Positions 7,320-16,665 are shown, counted from the first letter of the stretch. The stretch is 64,000 nt of DNA from an uncultured Propionivibrio sp. (GCF_963666255.1 NZ_OY762655.1:496001-560000), one strand, 5' to 3'. Numbers and translations are program-made. The notes: generated by a model from the sequence alone, not told the origin.

Positions 7320-8726
7320 CTAACGGATGGCCACCGGCTTCAGGTGTGCGGTGAAATGCCGGAGAACCTTCGGTTCGTAGACAAAATCATATCCGGGCAA
7401 GGTGTGCGCGGCGGACTTGATCTCGCCAAAGACATCGGCGACGTAATCCATGTGTCCGTTGGTATAAGTACGACGTGGTATCGTCAGGCGCAAAAGCTCC
7501 ATCGGAGACGGTTCCTGTGCGCCGGTTTCGGGATTCCGGCCAAGCAATAGCGAACCGATCTCAACCCCGCGAACGCCCCCTGCTTCGTACAGCGCCACGC
7601 CAAGCGCATGCGCGGGAAATCGATCGGAAGGAATGTGCGGAAGCATGCGGCGCGCATCGACAAATACGGCGTGACCGCCGGTCGGCGTCTGAATCGGAAT
7701 CCCCGCCGCCTGCAGGCGCTCGCCCAGATAAGCAACCTGACCGATGCGGTAATCAAGGTAATTCTGATCGAGCGACTCGCGCAAACCAATGGCCAAGGCT
7801 TCCATGTCACGCCCGGCCAGTCCGCCATAGGTGACAAAGCCTTCCATCGGGACGCACCTCGCCTGGACGGCCCGAAACAGCGCCTCGTCTTCCCGGAAAC
7901 AACACAGCCCGCCGATATTGACGAGGCCGTCCTTCTTCGCCGACATGGTGAACATGTCGCCGTACGAGAACATTTCCTTAACGATTTCCGCAATGCTGGC
8001 AGTCCGATAGTCCGGATCCCGCTCGCGAATGAACCAGGCATTTTCAGCGTAGCGGGCAACGTCGAGAACGAGCGGAATGCCGTTTTCGTTTGCCAATTGG
8101 CGGACAGCGCGCAAATTGGCCATCGACACCGGTTGTCCGCCTGCACTGTTACACGTGAGCGTGGCGATAATTCCGGCAACGGCAGCAGCGCCGTTTTCGC
8201 GAATGACTGCACGAACCCCGTCCAGATCGAAGTTACCTTTCCAGTCGTCGTATTCGGCCGTATCGAACGCTTTCGGCGTCAGCACGTTGATGGCGCGGGC
8301 GCCGGCCATTTCAACATGCGCTTTTGTCGTATCGAAATGGAAATTCGAGATGAAAACCGGTTTCGCACCCGGCGCCTTGGCGTGTACGCGCGCGACAAGT
8401 TCCGGGAAAAGGATCTGTTCGGCACCGCGTCCCTGGTGGGTGGGGATGGTGAAGGGGTAACCGAACAGTTCCTTGACGGCGTCGCGAAGATGAAAATAGT
8501 TGCGGCTGCCGGCATAGGATTCGTCGCCAAGCATCAAGCCAGCCCATTGGCGATCGCTCATGGCGCCCGTGCCGCTGTCGGTGAGCAGGTCAATATATAC
8601 GTCATCGCCCGACAGCAGGAAAAGGTTGTAACCGGCCTCCTGCATGGCCTTTTTGCGGTCATCGATGGTGGTCAGGCGGATCGGCTCCACCATTTTGATG
8701 CGAAATGGTTCTGGAAGTCGTTTCAT
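7320..8726 (-). CDS. tnaA: Tryptophanase (PLP-dependent tryptophan indole-lyase)
   Basis: 468 residues. The enzyme splits L-tryptophan into indole, pyruvate and ammonia. The family shares its fold with tyrosine phenol-lyase. Seen: LLTDSGTG (47-54), [10 protein letters not shown] (95-104), [10 protein letters not shown]-like segment at 193-201, and the PLP lysine in MSAKKD (Lys265). Two positions favour tryptophanase over tyrosine phenol-lyase. The C-terminal LRHFTA carries His457 (His463 in E. coli TnaA, Phe in the phenol-lyase). The [10 protein letters not shown] segment carries Ile390 where the phenol-lyase has its substrate-binding Arg381. Other stretches, such as the N-terminal KKMQEAGYN-like part, resemble the phenol-lyase, so activity should be tested. 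The start at 8726 has GAGGA eight bases upstream; a longer frame from 8753 does not. A TnaC-like leader precedes the gene; no tnaB permease gene is nearby. Confidence 0.88.
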   Translation of the reverse strand: MKRLPEPFRIKMVEPIRLTTIDDRKKAMQEAGYNLFLLSGDDVYIDLLTDSGTGAMSDRQWAGLMLGDESYAGSRNYFHLRDAVKELFGYPFTIPTHQGRGAEQILFPELVARVHAKAPGAKPVFISNFHFDTTKAHVEMAGARAINVLTPKAFDTAEYDDWKGNFDLDGVRAVIRENGAAAVAGIIATLTCNSAGGQPVSMANLRAVRQLANENGIPLVLDVARYAENAWFIRERDPDYRTASIAEIVKEMFSYGDMFTMSAKKDGLVNIGGLCCFREDEALFRAVQARCVPMEGFVTYGGLAGRDMEALAIGLRESLDQNYLDYRIGQVAYLGERLQAAGIPIQTPTGGHAVFVDARRMLPHIPSDRFPAHALGVALYEAGGVRGVEIGSLLLGRNPETGAQEPSPMELLRLTIPRRTYTNGHMDYVADVFGEIKSAAHTLPGYDFVYEPKVLRHFTAHLKPVAIR

Positions 8727-8744
8727 GGAAGAATTCCTCGCAAA

Positions 8745-8763
8745 CCCGTTCAAAGGAAACGGG
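8745..8763 (-). promoter_or_regulatory. Hairpin just upstream of the tnaA ribosome-binding site
   Basis: The 6-bp stem CCCGTT / AACGGG encloses a 7-nt loop and ends a few bases before the GAGGA of tnaA on the minus strand. It could modulate translation initiation or terminator folding in the leader. Confidence 0.4.
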
Positions 8764-8775
8764 CATAGTAAAGTT

Positions 8776-8800
8776 GGCTCAGCGCCGATTGGCGCGAACC
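8776..8800 (-). promoter_or_regulatory. Hairpin in the tnaC-tnaA spacer
   Basis: The 10-bp stem GGTTC-GCGCC / GGCGC-T-GAGCC has an AATC loop, one G-U pair and one bulged T. It is not followed by a T run, so it does not look like an intrinsic terminator. It lies 32 nt after the leader stop codon. Confidence 0.4.
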
Positions 8801-8831
8801 GCTTTGTCTGATTCGTTGTGGGAAAGCCGGA

Positions 8832-8912
8832 TCAGCCGCGAGGAAAGTCGTAGGTCAGGACGATATCGAGCGTCGCCCAGTGCTGAGCCAATGCCGTTTC
8901 AGCGCAGCGCAT
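8832..8912 (-). CDS. tnaC: Putative TnaC-type tryptophan-sensing leader peptide
   Basis: A 26-residue frame from the ATG at 8912 to a TGA at 8834-8832, 105 nt upstream of tnaA. It starts MRCAETAL and ends HWATLDIVLTYDFPRG. Numbered from this ATG it has Trp12, Asp16 and Pro24, the residues and spacings required in E. coli TnaC, plus Leu19 where TnaC has Ile19. It extends two residues (Arg-Gly) past the proline and ends in UGA, as E. coli tnaC does. In E. coli, tryptophan bound by the ribosome holding TnaC-tRNA-Pro blocks release and prevents Rho from reaching the leader RNA, so tnaA is transcribed. The frame could also start at the ATG at 8954 (40 residues). No clear Shine-Dalgarno is seen at either ATG. 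Assignment rests on motif and position, without overall similarity. Confidence 0.6.
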   Translation of the reverse strand: MRCAETALAQHWATLDIVLTYDFPRG

Positions 8913-8952
8913 CGGCTGCGGAGATGTCAGGATCTGAAAACGGAATGGATGC

Positions 8953-8958
8953 ATTCTA
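8953..8958 (-). promoter_or_regulatory. Candidate -10 box for the tnaC-tnaA leader transcript
   Basis: TAGAAT on the minus strand overlaps the nagZ stop codon. A start site about 7 nt downstream would fall near 8946, leaving the ATG at 8912 as the first complete start codon with about 34 nt of leader. No convincing -35 box or CRP site is visible, so this is weak. Confidence 0.3.
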
Positions 8959-9984
8959 GGGGGTCAGGGAAATCAGGCGATGGCAGGCAATAAGACCATC
9001 GCGGTAACGAGTATCGTCTCTTAGTCCGGTAGGTGGCGTCAAGGGGAGAAGCCGATCGAGACGAGTCGAACGCGTCGGGTCGAAGCGCGGCTGCCACCGC
9101 GCGAGGACTTCATCGACGGCGTCTGGTGCGTTACAGAGCAGCAGCATGTCGCACCCCGCCGACCAGGCCGCTTCGGTTCGGGCGAGGACATCGCCGGCGA
9201 CGCTGGCGCCCTGCATTGACAGATCATCGCTGAAGACAACCCCGTTAAACTTAACGTTATATCTTAAATAAGAGTTCCATTTCATTGAAAAACCGGATGT
9301 TTTTTCATCAAAACCGGGATATATCACATGTGCCGGCATGACCGCGTCAAGCGGAAGGCGACGGTAAGGCTCGATATCCATCTGCAAGGTTTCCAGATCG
9401 CGATCGTCAACCGGCATGGCAACGTGAGAGTCCGCCATCGCCCAGCCATGACCCGGAAAGTGCTTTCCGCAGGCACGCATGCCCGCGCCATGCAAGCCAT
9501 CAATCAATCCGCCCGCGAGTTCTATGACGGCGTTTACATTACCGTGGAATGCGCGATCGCCGATCACGCCGCTACGCCCCCAATCCAGATCGAGCACCGG
9601 GGTGAATGAGAGATCAACATTACACATCCTCAATTCGGCAGCAAGCACGAAACCGATAGCCCGCGCCGCCTGAACAGCCTCTTGTGGCGCTTCATCCCAA
9701 AGCCTGCCAAGTGACCGCATCGGGGGCAGACGGGTAAAGCCCTCGCGACAGCGCTGCACCCTCCCCCCTTCATGATCAATTGCGATCAACAGCCGGGGCG
9801 AACGGAGTCCGTGTACTTCTTCGGCAAGCCGGGCAAGTTGTTCGCTCGATTTGAAGTTGCGCGAAAAAAGGATCAGCCCACCGACCAGCGGGTGCAGCAG
9901 GCGTGCGCGGTCGACATCGGTCAGTTCTGTGCCACCGATATCGATCATCAGCGGCCCATGCGGTAGCTCGAGTGCAAAGGTCAT
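8956..9984 (-). CDS. nagZ: Beta-N-acetylhexosaminidase (muropeptide recycling)
   Basis: 342 residues, GH3 family, cytoplasmic. NagZ removes the N-acetylglucosamine from GlcNAc-anhydroMurNAc peptides during cell-wall recycling. Seen: the substrate-binding AIDHEGGRVQR (68-78), the mobile catalytic loop KHFPGHG (174-180) with Asp185-Ser-His187, and the nucleophile loop FSDDLSM (251-257). The start is the ATG at 9984, which overlaps the acpS stop (ATGA). Residues about 224-250 are encoded by an unusually AT-rich patch (about 9235-9315) although the protein stays in frame and the flanking motifs are intact. Confidence 0.94.
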   Translation of the reverse strand: MTFALELPHGPLMIDIGGTELTDVDRARLLHPLVGGLILFSRNFKSSEQLARLAEEVHGLRSPRLLIAIDHEGGRVQRCREGFTRLPPMRSLGRLWDEAPQEAVQAARAIGFVLAAELRMCNVDLSFTPVLDLDWGRSGVIGDRAFHGNVNAVIELAGGLIDGLHGAGMRACGKHFPGHGWAMADSHVAMPVDDRDLETLQMDIEPYRRLPLDAVMPAHVIYPGFDEKTSGFSMKWNSYLRYNVKFNGVVFSDDLSMQGASVAGDVLARTEAAWSAGCDMLLLCNAPDAVDEVLARWQPRFDPTRSTRLDRLLPLTPPTGLRDDTRYRDGLIACHRLISLTP

Positions 9985-10358
9985 TGGCGTTCCAAGACGA
10001 CAAAAGCAAGGGCGTATTCGGCTTCGTCGCTGATCGAAAGGTGCGCACAAAGCTTACGTTCAGCCAGGTATTTGGCCAGTTCCGGGGCATAGTCGAATTT
10101 CGGCTTGCCCAAAACGTCATGGGTAACAGCGACATTCGGCAGGGTTGCGGGAAACGCGACACCGATACCGAGCGCCTTGCCCAAAGCCTCCTTGGCAGCG
10201 AACCGTTTGGCCAGGAAGCGGGCGGAATCCTTTGCCCTGGCAAATTCCACGCGCTCACTTGGGGCGAGGAGTTTCTCCAGCGCACGCTCGCCGTGGCGCT
10301 CAAACAGCGCGCCAAGCCGCGACACTGCAACGATATCGGTACCGATGCCGGCAATCAT
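9981..10358 (-). CDS. acpS: Holo-[acyl-carrier-protein] synthase
   Basis: 125 residues. AcpS transfers 4'-phosphopantetheine from CoA to the serine of ACP (acpP at 21.2 kb, Ser37). The AcpS signature is complete: [10 protein letters not shown] at the N-terminus with the metal-binding Asp8, and RFLAKRFAAKEALGKALG with the second acidic ligand near residue 57. The ATG at 10358 shares a base with the pdxJ stop (TGATG); a GTG one codon upstream is an alternative. The pdxJ-acpS pairing is conserved in proteobacteria. Confidence 0.95.
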   Translation of the reverse strand: MIAGIGTDIVAVSRLGALFERHGERALEKLLAPSERVEFARAKDSARFLAKRFAAKEALGKALGIGVAFPATLPNVAVTHDVLGKPKFDYAPELAKYLAERKLCAHLSISDEAEYALAFVVLERQ

Positions 10359-11110
10359 CACGCGTTCGACTGGACTTCACGCATCAGGCGCTTCATTTCG
10401 GCAACAGCCTCCCGAAGACCGACAAACACTGCGCGACTGACGATGGCATGGCCGATATGCAGTTCGCGGATTCCGGGCAAGCGGGCCACCGGTTGGACAT
10501 TGAAATAATTGAGGGCGTGTCCGGCATTGAACCGCATGCCAAGCCCCCGGATGGCTTCACCGGCACGGGCTATCTTGTCGAGTTCGGCAAGAACCGCCGG
10601 GCTTTCTGCATCCCGTCCCTTGGCGTAAAACGCGTGGGCATAGGGACCCGTATGGATTTCGCAAACCTTGGCACCTATTCTGGCAGCCGCCTCGACTTGC
10701 GGCAGTTCGGCATCGATAAAGACGCTGCTGCTGATGCCGGCATCGGACAGGCGGGCGATGGCACGAGCCAGTTTGCTTTCCTGACCGACGATATCAAGGC
10801 CGCCTTCCGTCGTGACTTCATGCCTCCCTTCCGGAACCAGCATCGCCATTTCGGGCTTCAGCCGGCAGGCGATGTCGACCATTTCGTCGGTCGCCGCCAT
10901 TTCCAGATTCAACTTGATCTGTGTCAGGGAACGCAGCTTCTCGACGTCGGCATCCTGAATGTGCCGGCGATCCTCGCGTAGATGGACGGTAATGCCGTCA
11001 GCACCGCCCAGATGCGCTTCGACAGCAGCCCAAAGGGGGTCGGGTTCATACGTCCGGCGCGCCTGACGCAGCGTCGCCACGTGATCGATATTGACACCGA
11101 GTTCAATCAT
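10358..11110 (-). CDS. pdxJ: Pyridoxine 5'-phosphate synthase
   Basis: 250 residues, a TIM barrel that condenses 1-deoxyxylulose 5-phosphate with 3-amino-1-hydroxyacetone phosphate in the DXP-dependent vitamin B6 pathway. Recognised from the N-terminal [15 protein letters not shown] and from [17 protein letters not shown] near residues 37-51, which carry the conserved Asp, His and Arg residues, and from the C-terminal [11 protein letters not shown] motif. It overlaps recO upstream by an ATGA and acpS downstream by one base. The product PLP is also the cofactor of the nearby tryptophanase and aminotransferase. Confidence 0.96.
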   Translation of the reverse strand: MIELGVNIDHVATLRQARRTYEPDPLWAAVEAHLGGADGITVHLREDRRHIQDADVEKLRSLTQIKLNLEMAATDEMVDIACRLKPEMAMLVPEGRHEVTTEGGLDIVGQESKLARAIARLSDAGISSSVFIDAELPQVEAAARIGAKVCEIHTGPYAHAFYAKGRDAESPAVLAELDKIARAGEAIRGLGMRFNAGHALNYFNVQPVARLPGIRELHIGHAIVSRAVFVGLREAVAEMKRLMREVQSNA

Positions 11111-11820
11111 GGTTCGTGTAACTCCTTGAAAATTTTACGTGATTCAAGTTCTTTACCGCCGGTGTGGTGCGCGATCAACGCGCGCATCATTTGTTTTGCT
11201 TCCTGCAGCGATCGCGCGTCGGCAAAATCCTCGTGCGCCAGATCGATCAAGGTTTTTCCCCGTATCGACAAGGCGGAATTGCCGGGCCCCGCCAGACGAA
11301 CCGGGCCATGCTCGATCTCATACACATAATAGCCATCCGGATCAATCGATTGGCCGCGCACGTCATGTTCAAGCGTCAGGCCGTAGCCCAATTCCTGCAG
11401 CAGCGCCCGCTCAAAATTGCGAAGATCGGATTCGCGCAGATTACCGGAAAAACGATGCAATGTTTCGGCATAGACCGAGAACAGGCGCTCATGCGGATCT
11501 TCCCGCGCCAAAAGATTCATCAACAATTCGTTGAGGTAATAGGCGCAAAAAAGCGCCTTGCCGGTCAGCAAGGGCTGTCCGCCTTGCCATTCCGCTTTCA
11601 TCAGCGTTTGCACCTCGCCTTTCCCGGACCATCCGAGTTCAAGCGGCTGAAACGCCATCAGAACGCCGCGCATCACCGAGCGTGGCCGCCTGGCACCGCG
11701 CGCCAGCAAAGCAACACGCCCGAAGTCCCGCGAAAACACCTCGACGATCAGGCTGGTTTCGCGGAAGGGATAGCTGTGCAACACATAGGCGGGTTGGGCA
11801 TCAACCTTGCTACGTGACAT
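11107..11820 (-). CDS. recO: DNA repair protein RecO
   Basis: 237 residues. RecO works with RecR to load RecA on SSB-coated single-stranded DNA in gap repair. An N-terminal OB fold (about 8-85) contains [19 protein letters not shown] and [11 protein letters not shown], followed by the helical domain with [17 protein letters not shown]. The usual zinc-finger cysteines of some family members are not evident, as in many proteobacterial RecO proteins. It lies in the conserved rnc-era-recO-pdxJ-acpS order and is coupled to pdxJ by a 4-nt overlap. Confidence 0.93.
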   Translation of the reverse strand: MSRSKVDAQPAYVLHSYPFRETSLIVEVFSRDFGRVALLARGARRPRSVMRGVLMAFQPLELGWSGKGEVQTLMKAEWQGGQPLLTGKALFCAYYLNELLMNLLAREDPHERLFSVYAETLHRFSGNLRESDLRNFERALLQELGYGLTLEHDVRGQSIDPDGYYVYEIEHGPVRLAGPGNSALSIRGKTLIDLAHEDFADARSLQEAKQMMRALIAHHTGGKELESRKIFKELHEP

Positions 11821-11849
11821 GGCGTTCCTGAGCTCGGCGGCAAACCCGG

Positions 11850-12734
11850 TTATTCGTAACCGAGACTTCTGAGCAAGCGTTCGTCGTCAGTCCAGCCTGA
11901 CTTGACCTTGACGAATATCTCAAGGAAAACTTTGCCATCGAACAGTCGTTCCATGTCCTGGCGCGCTTCAGTGGCAATCCGCTTCAGCGTTGCGCCGCCC
12001 TTGCCGATGACGATGCCCTTGTGGGATTCGCGATCGACAACGATGGCGGCGTTGATGCGCCGAAGTTCGCCTTCAAGCTCAAAGCGTTCGACCTCCACCG
12101 TCGCACCATACGGAAGTTCGTCTCCGATCAACCGGAAAAGCTTCTCGCGAATATATTCAGCCGCCAGGAAACGTTCGCTCTTGTCCGTAATTTCATCTTC
12201 GCCGTACAGCAGCTCGTCGTTAGGCAAATGTTTGCGGACTTCGGCAAGCAAGTCCTCGACTTGGCTGCCGCGTGCCGCACTGATCGGAACAATGGCGGCA
12301 AAGGGGAAGTGGCCGCTCATTTCCGTCAACAGCGGCAACATCTTGCTCTTATCCTTGCATTGGTCGGTTTTGTTCAACGCGAGCACGACCGGGCGATCCT
12401 CCGGCAACAACTCCAGAACGATCTTGTCGCGCGCATCAAACCGATCGGCTTCCATGACGAAGATGACCACATCGACATCCGACAAGGCCTGCTTGACGCC
12501 ACGGTTCATGGCGCGGTTAAGCGCATTGGCATGCTTGTTCTGGAATCCGGGCGTATCAACGAAGACGAACTGCGCATCGGGTCGGGTAAGAATGCCCATG
12601 ATCCGGTGCCGCGTCGTTTGGGCCTTGCGCGAGACAATGCTGATCTTCTCGCCGATCAGTTTATTCAGCAGTGTCGATTTGCCGACGTTCGGCCGTCCGA
12701 CAATGGCGATGGTTCCGGATTTGAGAGAGCTCAT
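11850..12734 (-). CDS. era: GTPase Era
   Basis: 294 residues. Era is an essential GTPase that binds the 3' end of 16S rRNA during 30S maturation. The GTPase domain has GRPNVGKS (13-20), the switch T in [13 protein letters not shown], and NKTD. The C-terminal KH domain shows [10 protein letters not shown]. The ATG at 12734 overlaps the rnc stop (ATGA). The open frame extends further upstream inside rnc but that part is not Era-like. Confidence 0.97.
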   Translation of the reverse strand: MSSLKSGTIAIVGRPNVGKSTLLNKLIGEKISIVSRKAQTTRHRIMGILTRPDAQFVFVDTPGFQNKHANALNRAMNRGVKQALSDVDVVIFVMEADRFDARDKIVLELLPEDRPVVLALNKTDQCKDKSKMLPLLTEMSGHFPFAAIVPISAARGSQVEDLLAEVRKHLPNDELLYGEDEITDKSERFLAAEYIREKLFRLIGDELPYGATVEVERFELEGELRRINAAIVVDRESHKGIVIGKGGATLKRIATEARQDMERLFDGKVFLEIFVKVKSGWTDDERLLRSLGYE

Positions 12735-13399
12735 GATTTGTCCATTTTTTCGAGGGCGCGCTCGGCCGCCATCTGTTCGGCCGCCCGGCGGCTGGGGCCC
12801 TGGCCTTCCGTGCAAATATCCAGCTTCTCGATGACGCAGGCAATGCGGAACTTTTGCAAATGCGCTTCGCCTTCGGTCGCTGTCAGCGCGTATTTCGGCA
12901 AGGGCAGACGCTTGCTTTGCAGCAACTCCTGCAAACGGGTCTTCGCGTCTTTCATTGGTTTGGCAGGATTGATCGCCTGAATCAACGGATCGTAAAGACC
13001 GGCAATCACGGCGCTGACCGCCTCGAAGCCAGCGTCGAGCCAAATCGCTCCAAACAGCGCCTCCATTGCATCGGCGAGGATCGATGGGCGGGTTGCCCCA
13101 CCGCTTCTGAGCTCTCCTTCGCCGAGACGCAGGAATTGACCAAGCAGCAGTTGGTCGGCAATCCGGTGCAGGCTCTCCTGGCGAACCAGATTGGCCCTCA
13201 GACGTGACAGGTCGCCTTCGGGCAGATCCGGAAAGCGTTCGAACAGCAGGCGCGCGACGACTGCGTTGAGTGCGGCATCGCCAAGATACTCAAGCCGCTC
13301 GTTATGAGGCGAACTGTGACTGCGATGCGTCAGCGCGGTTTGAAAAAGCAAAGCGTCATGAAAGTGATGACCGATGCTGCGCTCAAGTTTTTGAAGCAT
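12731..13399 (-). CDS. rnc: Ribonuclease III
   Basis: 222 residues. It cleaves double-stranded RNA in rRNA and mRNA processing. The catalytic signature [13 protein letters not shown] (33-45) is present; the usual Ser or Ala after GD is Ala here. The second acidic pair lies in [14 protein letters not shown] (about 113-126). A dsRNA-binding domain follows (about 155-222), ending with [14 protein letters not shown]. It starts 8 nt after the DUF4845 gene and overlaps era. Confidence 0.97.
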   Translation of the reverse strand: MLQKLERSIGHHFHDALLFQTALTHRSHSSPHNERLEYLGDAALNAVVARLLFERFPDLPEGDLSRLRANLVRQESLHRIADQLLLGQFLRLGEGELRSGGATRPSILADAMEALFGAIWLDAGFEAVSAVIAGLYDPLIQAINPAKPMKDAKTRLQELLQSKRLPLPKYALTATEGEAHLQKFRIACVIEKLDICTEGQGPSRRAAEQMAAERALEKMDKS

Positions 13400-13407
13400 T
13401 TCTTCTT

Positions 13408-13761
13408 TCAGCGACCGGACGACGATCCCTGGAAATCGATCGACAAGCTTATATTCCAGAACAAGGGGATCCGCTTTTCATACTCGAATGCGATGACGAT
13501 CTCGTTGCCGTCCTTCGAAATATCAAGATCCGTGCCCTTGACCGAGCTGATTTGGTTGACGCTTGCATATTTCTCGTATGCCGCCCGGATCTCGGTCAAT
13601 GTCTTGCCGTTGGCTTCGGCGGCAACCGCTTTGACGCTCTTTTGGATCTTGAAGTAATCCATGTATTCCGGGGTGACTTTCATGCCAAGCACGGCAACAA
13701 GTGCGATGACAATGCCCCAGAAAAGCAATCCGGAAAGTGCGATACCTCGCTGTTGGCGCAT
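13408..13761 (-). CDS. DUF4845 family membrane-anchored protein
   Basis: 117 residues. After a short basic N-terminus (MRQQRGIALSG) comes one hydrophobic segment (about 11-30), then a soluble domain with TPEYMDYFKIQKSVKAV and a C-terminal EYEKRIPLFWNISL stretch typical of DUF4845. The family is regularly found between lepB and rnc in betaproteobacteria. The N-terminus resembles a pseudopilin leader, but the Gly-Phe cleavage context is not clear. The ATG at 13761 has a strong GGAGG seven bases upstream, so I prefer it to the ATG at 13779. Function is unknown. Confidence 0.85.
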   Translation of the reverse strand: MRQQRGIALSGLLFWGIVIALVAVLGMKVTPEYMDYFKIQKSVKAVAAEANGKTLTEIRAAYEKYASVNQISSVKGTDLDISKDGNEIVIAFEYEKRIPLFWNISLSIDFQGSSSGR

Positions 13762-13771
13762 ATTTCCTCCT

Positions 13772-14560
13772 TTATTCAAAGGAACCGATTCGTTTCAAAT
13801 CGCCGAAATTGAGCCAGACAAAGAACGCCTTGCCGACAATGTTTTCTTCCGGCACGAATCCCCAATAGCGACTGTCCCGACTGTTATCCCGGTTGTCGCC
13901 CATCATAAAATAGTGACCCGCCGGTACCGTGCAGATCACGCCTGAATTATTGTAGAAACAATCTTCCCGGTTCGGAAAGCGCGCTGGATCAGGAATGAAC
14001 GCCGGCGCATCGTCGTCGTTAAGGACCCGATGTGTGATGCCGTTGTCTTTTTCGACGAATTGCTTCGAATAATAGAGCCGCTCCGGATGCAGATAGTCTT
14101 CGACTCGCTGCGTTTCGACCGGTTGTCCATTGATCGTCAGACGTTTGTTCTGATAAGCAACCTTGTCGCCCGGAACGCCTACGACACGCTTGATGTAATC
14201 AACAGAGGGATCTTCCGGATAACGGAACACCATGACATCGCCACGTTTTGGAAGATTTATGTCGATGATTTTCTTGTTGATGACCGGGAGCCGGATGCCG
14301 TAGGTAAATTTGTTGACGAGGATGAAATCGCCCACCTGCAGGGTCGGAATCATCGAACCGGAAGGAATCTTGAACGGTTCAACGATGAAGGAACGGAGGA
14401 CAAAAACGAACAGTATGACGGGGAAAAAACTCGACCCGTATTCCACCCACCACGGATCCTTTGCATCAGCAGCGCGTTTCTTCCTGAAAAAACAGGCGTC
14501 GGCCACCCAGATCGCACCACTGGCAAGAAGCAGACAAAACAGGATGAGAGCAAAATTCAC
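13772..14560 (-). CDS. lepB: Signal peptidase I
   Basis: 262 residues. It cleaves signal peptides of exported proteins at the outer face of the inner membrane. Two N-terminal membrane segments (about 2-22 and 44-60) flank a cytoplasmic loop. The catalytic Ser69 is in PSGSMIPTL, the general-base Lys124 in YIKRVVGVPGD, and the C-terminal box MGDNRDNSRDSR is complete. It follows lepA by 9 nt. Substrates visible in this window include BamA, Skp and the DUF4124 protein. Confidence 0.97.
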   Translation of the reverse strand: MNFALILFCLLLASGAIWVADACFFRKKRAADAKDPWWVEYGSSFFPVILFVFVLRSFIVEPFKIPSGSMIPTLQVGDFILVNKFTYGIRLPVINKKIIDINLPKRGDVMVFRYPEDPSVDYIKRVVGVPGDKVAYQNKRLTINGQPVETQRVEDYLHPERLYYSKQFVEKDNGITHRVLNDDDAPAFIPDPARFPNREDCFYNNSGVICTVPAGHYFMMGDNRDNSRDSRYWGFVPEENIVGKAFFVWLNFGDLKRIGSFE

Positions 14561-14569
14561 ACGAACTCC

Positions 14570-16360
14570 TTAGCTTCCGATACGCAGAACGGCCAGGAAC
14601 GCTTCCTGCGGGATTTCCACCGTTCCCACCTGTTTCATGCGCTTCTTGCCGGCTTTCTGTTTCTCAAGCAGTTTTTTCTTACGCGTGATATCGCCGCCAT
14701 AACACTTGGCCAGCACATCCTTGCGCATGGCTTTGACATTCTCGCGCGCAATAATGTTCGAACCGATCGCTGCCTGAATCGCGACGTCATACATCTGGCG
14801 CGGAATCAGTTGCCGCATCTTGCTTGCGAGTTCACGACCGCGATAGACCGAGTTGGCACGGTGCACAATCATCGACAAGGCATCGACTTTGTCGCCGTTG
14901 ATGAGCACGTCAAGCTTAACGACATCCGCCGCCCGGAATTCCTTGAACTCGTAATCCAGCGACGCGTAGCCACGAGACACGGACTTCAATTTATCGAAGA
15001 AATCCATGACCACTTCGGCCATCGGCATCTCGTAAATGAGCTGAACCTGGCGACCGTGATAGGTCATGTCGATCTGGTTGCCGCGCTTCTGGTTACACAG
15101 GGTAATGACGTTACCCAAGTACTCCTGGGGCACGAAAACCGTGATGGTAATGATCGGTTCCCGGATTTCCTCAACTTTGGTTTGCTCGGGAAGCTTGGCC
15201 GGATTCTCAACCGGCACGACGGTTCCATCACGCATCACGACCTCATAAATAACGGTCGGCGCGGTCGTGATCAAATCCTGATCGAATTCACGCTCCAGTC
15301 GCTCCTGAACGATTTCCATGTGCAACAGGCCAAGGAAACCGCAGCGAAAACCGAAACCGAGCGCTTGCGAAACCTCGGGTTCATAATGCAGCGATGCGTC
15401 GTTGAGCTTCAGCTTCTCGAGCGATTCGCGCAACGAATCGTACTGATTCGACTCGACCGGATACAAGCCCGCAAACACCTGTGACTTGATTTCCTTGAAG
15501 CCAGGCAGCGGCTCCGTCGCGGGCCTTTCCATCAGGGTAACGGTATCGCCGACTTGCGCCGCCTGGAGTTCCTTGATTCCGGAGATGATGTAGCCGACCT
15601 CGCCCGCCGACAAGACATCGCGCTGCAGCGCCTTGGGCGTGAAGACGCCCACCTGCTCGCACAGGTAACTTGCGTTCGTCGCCATCAGGCGGATTTTGTC
15701 CTTCGGGCGCAAAACGCCATCGACAACGCGTACCAGCATGACGACGCCGACATAATTGTCGAACCAGGAGTCAATCACCAGAGCCTTCAGTGGCGCCTCG
15801 GGATCGCCTTGCGGAGCCGGGATTCGCTCGATGATCGCCTCGATGATGTCCTCTACGCCAACCCCCGTCTTTGCGGATGCCAGGATCGCTTCCGATGCGT
15901 CGATACCAATGACATCCTCGATCTCCTGCTTCGCCGTTTCCGGTGCAGCTGACGGCAAATCGATCTTGTTCAGGACCGGCACGACCTCGACGCCGAGATC
16001 AATCGCGGTATAGCAATTGGCCACTGTCTGCGCCTCGACCCCTTGGGAGGCGTCAACGACGAGCAGAGCGCCCTCGCAGGCAGACAGCGATCGCGAGACC
16101 TCATAGGAAAAATCGACGTGACCCGGCGTGTCGATCAGATTGAGGTTATAGATCTTTCCGTCCCGAGCCTTATAGCGGAGCGCAGCTGTCTGGGCCTTGA
16201 TGGTAATGCCTCGTTCCCGCTCAATATCCATCGAATCGAGAACTTGTTCCTCCATTTCCCGGTCGGACAAGCCTCCGCAAATATGGATGATCCGATCGGC
16301 CAGCGTGGACTTGCCGTGATCGATATGAGCAATGATTGAGAAGTTTCGAATATGTTGCAT
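14570..16360 (-). CDS. lepA: Elongation factor 4 (LepA)
   Basis: 596 residues. LepA is a membrane-associated translational GTPase linked to 30S biogenesis and to back-translocation. GTPase motifs: AHIDHGKS (11-18), RGITI, DTPGH and NKIDLP. The EF-G-like domains II, III and V follow, and the C-terminal LepA-specific domain includes [21 protein letters not shown] chose the ATG at 16360 ([12 protein letters not shown]), the family start; an upstream in-frame codon would add 13 unrelated residues. The lepA-lepB order is conserved. Confidence 0.97.
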   Translation of the reverse strand: MQHIRNFSIIAHIDHGKSTLADRIIHICGGLSDREMEEQVLDSMDIERERGITIKAQTAALRYKARDGKIYNLNLIDTPGHVDFSYEVSRSLSACEGALLVVDASQGVEAQTVANCYTAIDLGVEVVPVLNKIDLPSAAPETAKQEIEDVIGIDASEAILASAKTGVGVEDIIEAIIERIPAPQGDPEAPLKALVIDSWFDNYVGVVMLVRVVDGVLRPKDKIRLMATNASYLCEQVGVFTPKALQRDVLSAGEVGYIISGIKELQAAQVGDTVTLMERPATEPLPGFKEIKSQVFAGLYPVESNQYDSLRESLEKLKLNDASLHYEPEVSQALGFGFRCGFLGLLHMEIVQERLEREFDQDLITTAPTVIYEVVMRDGTVVPVENPAKLPEQTKVEEIREPIITITVFVPQEYLGNVITLCNQKRGNQIDMTYHGRQVQLIYEMPMAEVVMDFFDKLKSVSRGYASLDYEFKEFRAADVVKLDVLINGDKVDALSMIVHRANSVYRGRELASKMRQLIPRQMYDVAIQAAIGSNIIARENVKAMRKDVLAKCYGGDITRKKKLLEKQKAGKKRMKQVGTVEIPQEAFLAVLRIGS

Positions 16361-16419
16361 CGCAGAAAAAAAGGGCGCCGGCGGGCACCCTTTGATCATA
16401 ATTGCCAGAACCGCAGATT

Positions 16420-16665
16420 CTAGCTGATTTTGCTCAAATAATCACGGACTTTGCCGTGATCGAGAAAGTACTGGCTCAGGATCTCATCCTCATGCAGCAG
16501 GACCGGGACACGCTCATCGTAAAGCGCGAGCAGCTCCGGATCGGCATCCACGTCAAGAAGCTTGAGTTCTCCGCCAAATTCGGCCACGAGGGGAGCCGCT
16601 GCCAATTCCATCTCGTGGCACAGATGGCAGTACGAGCGCGAAATGAGCGTCAGGCAGAACGCCAT
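16420..16665 (-). CDS. Glutaredoxin-like (DUF836) protein
   Basis: 81 residues with a thioredoxin-fold outline. A C-x-x-C pair (YCHLCHEM, Cys13 and Cys16) follows the first strand, [14 protein letters not shown] forms the beta-alpha unit, and the cis-proline loop reads VPVLL. This is the short glutaredoxin family usual between rseC and lepA in betaproteobacteria. It probably takes part in thiol-disulfide exchange in the cytoplasm; the partner is not known. Confidence 0.82.
   Translation of the reverse strand: MAFCLTLISRSYCHLCHEMELAAAPLVAEFGGELKLLDVDADPELLALYDERVPVLLHEDEILSQYFLDHGKVRDYLSKIS

Noticed and set aside
7320-8726. Tyrosine phenol-lyase instead of tryptophanase
   Set aside because: The residue matching the phenol-lyase substrate arginine is Ile390, and the C-terminal LRHFTA carries the tryptophanase histidine. 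The TnaC-like leader also points to tryptophan.
7608-8768. 386-codon plus-strand frame antisense to tnaA
   Set aside because: The tnaA translation matches tryptophanase end to end; the antisense product shows no motif.
11850-13043. Long N-terminal extension of Era into rnc
   Set aside because: The Era fold begins at [13 protein letters not shown] (12734), which overlaps the rnc stop by ATGA; the extension is an out-of-frame reading of rnc.
14030-15484. Long plus-strand frame across lepB and lepA
   Set aside because: It spans two confidently identified minus-strand genes and its translation has the His/Arg/Asp bias of an antisense shadow.
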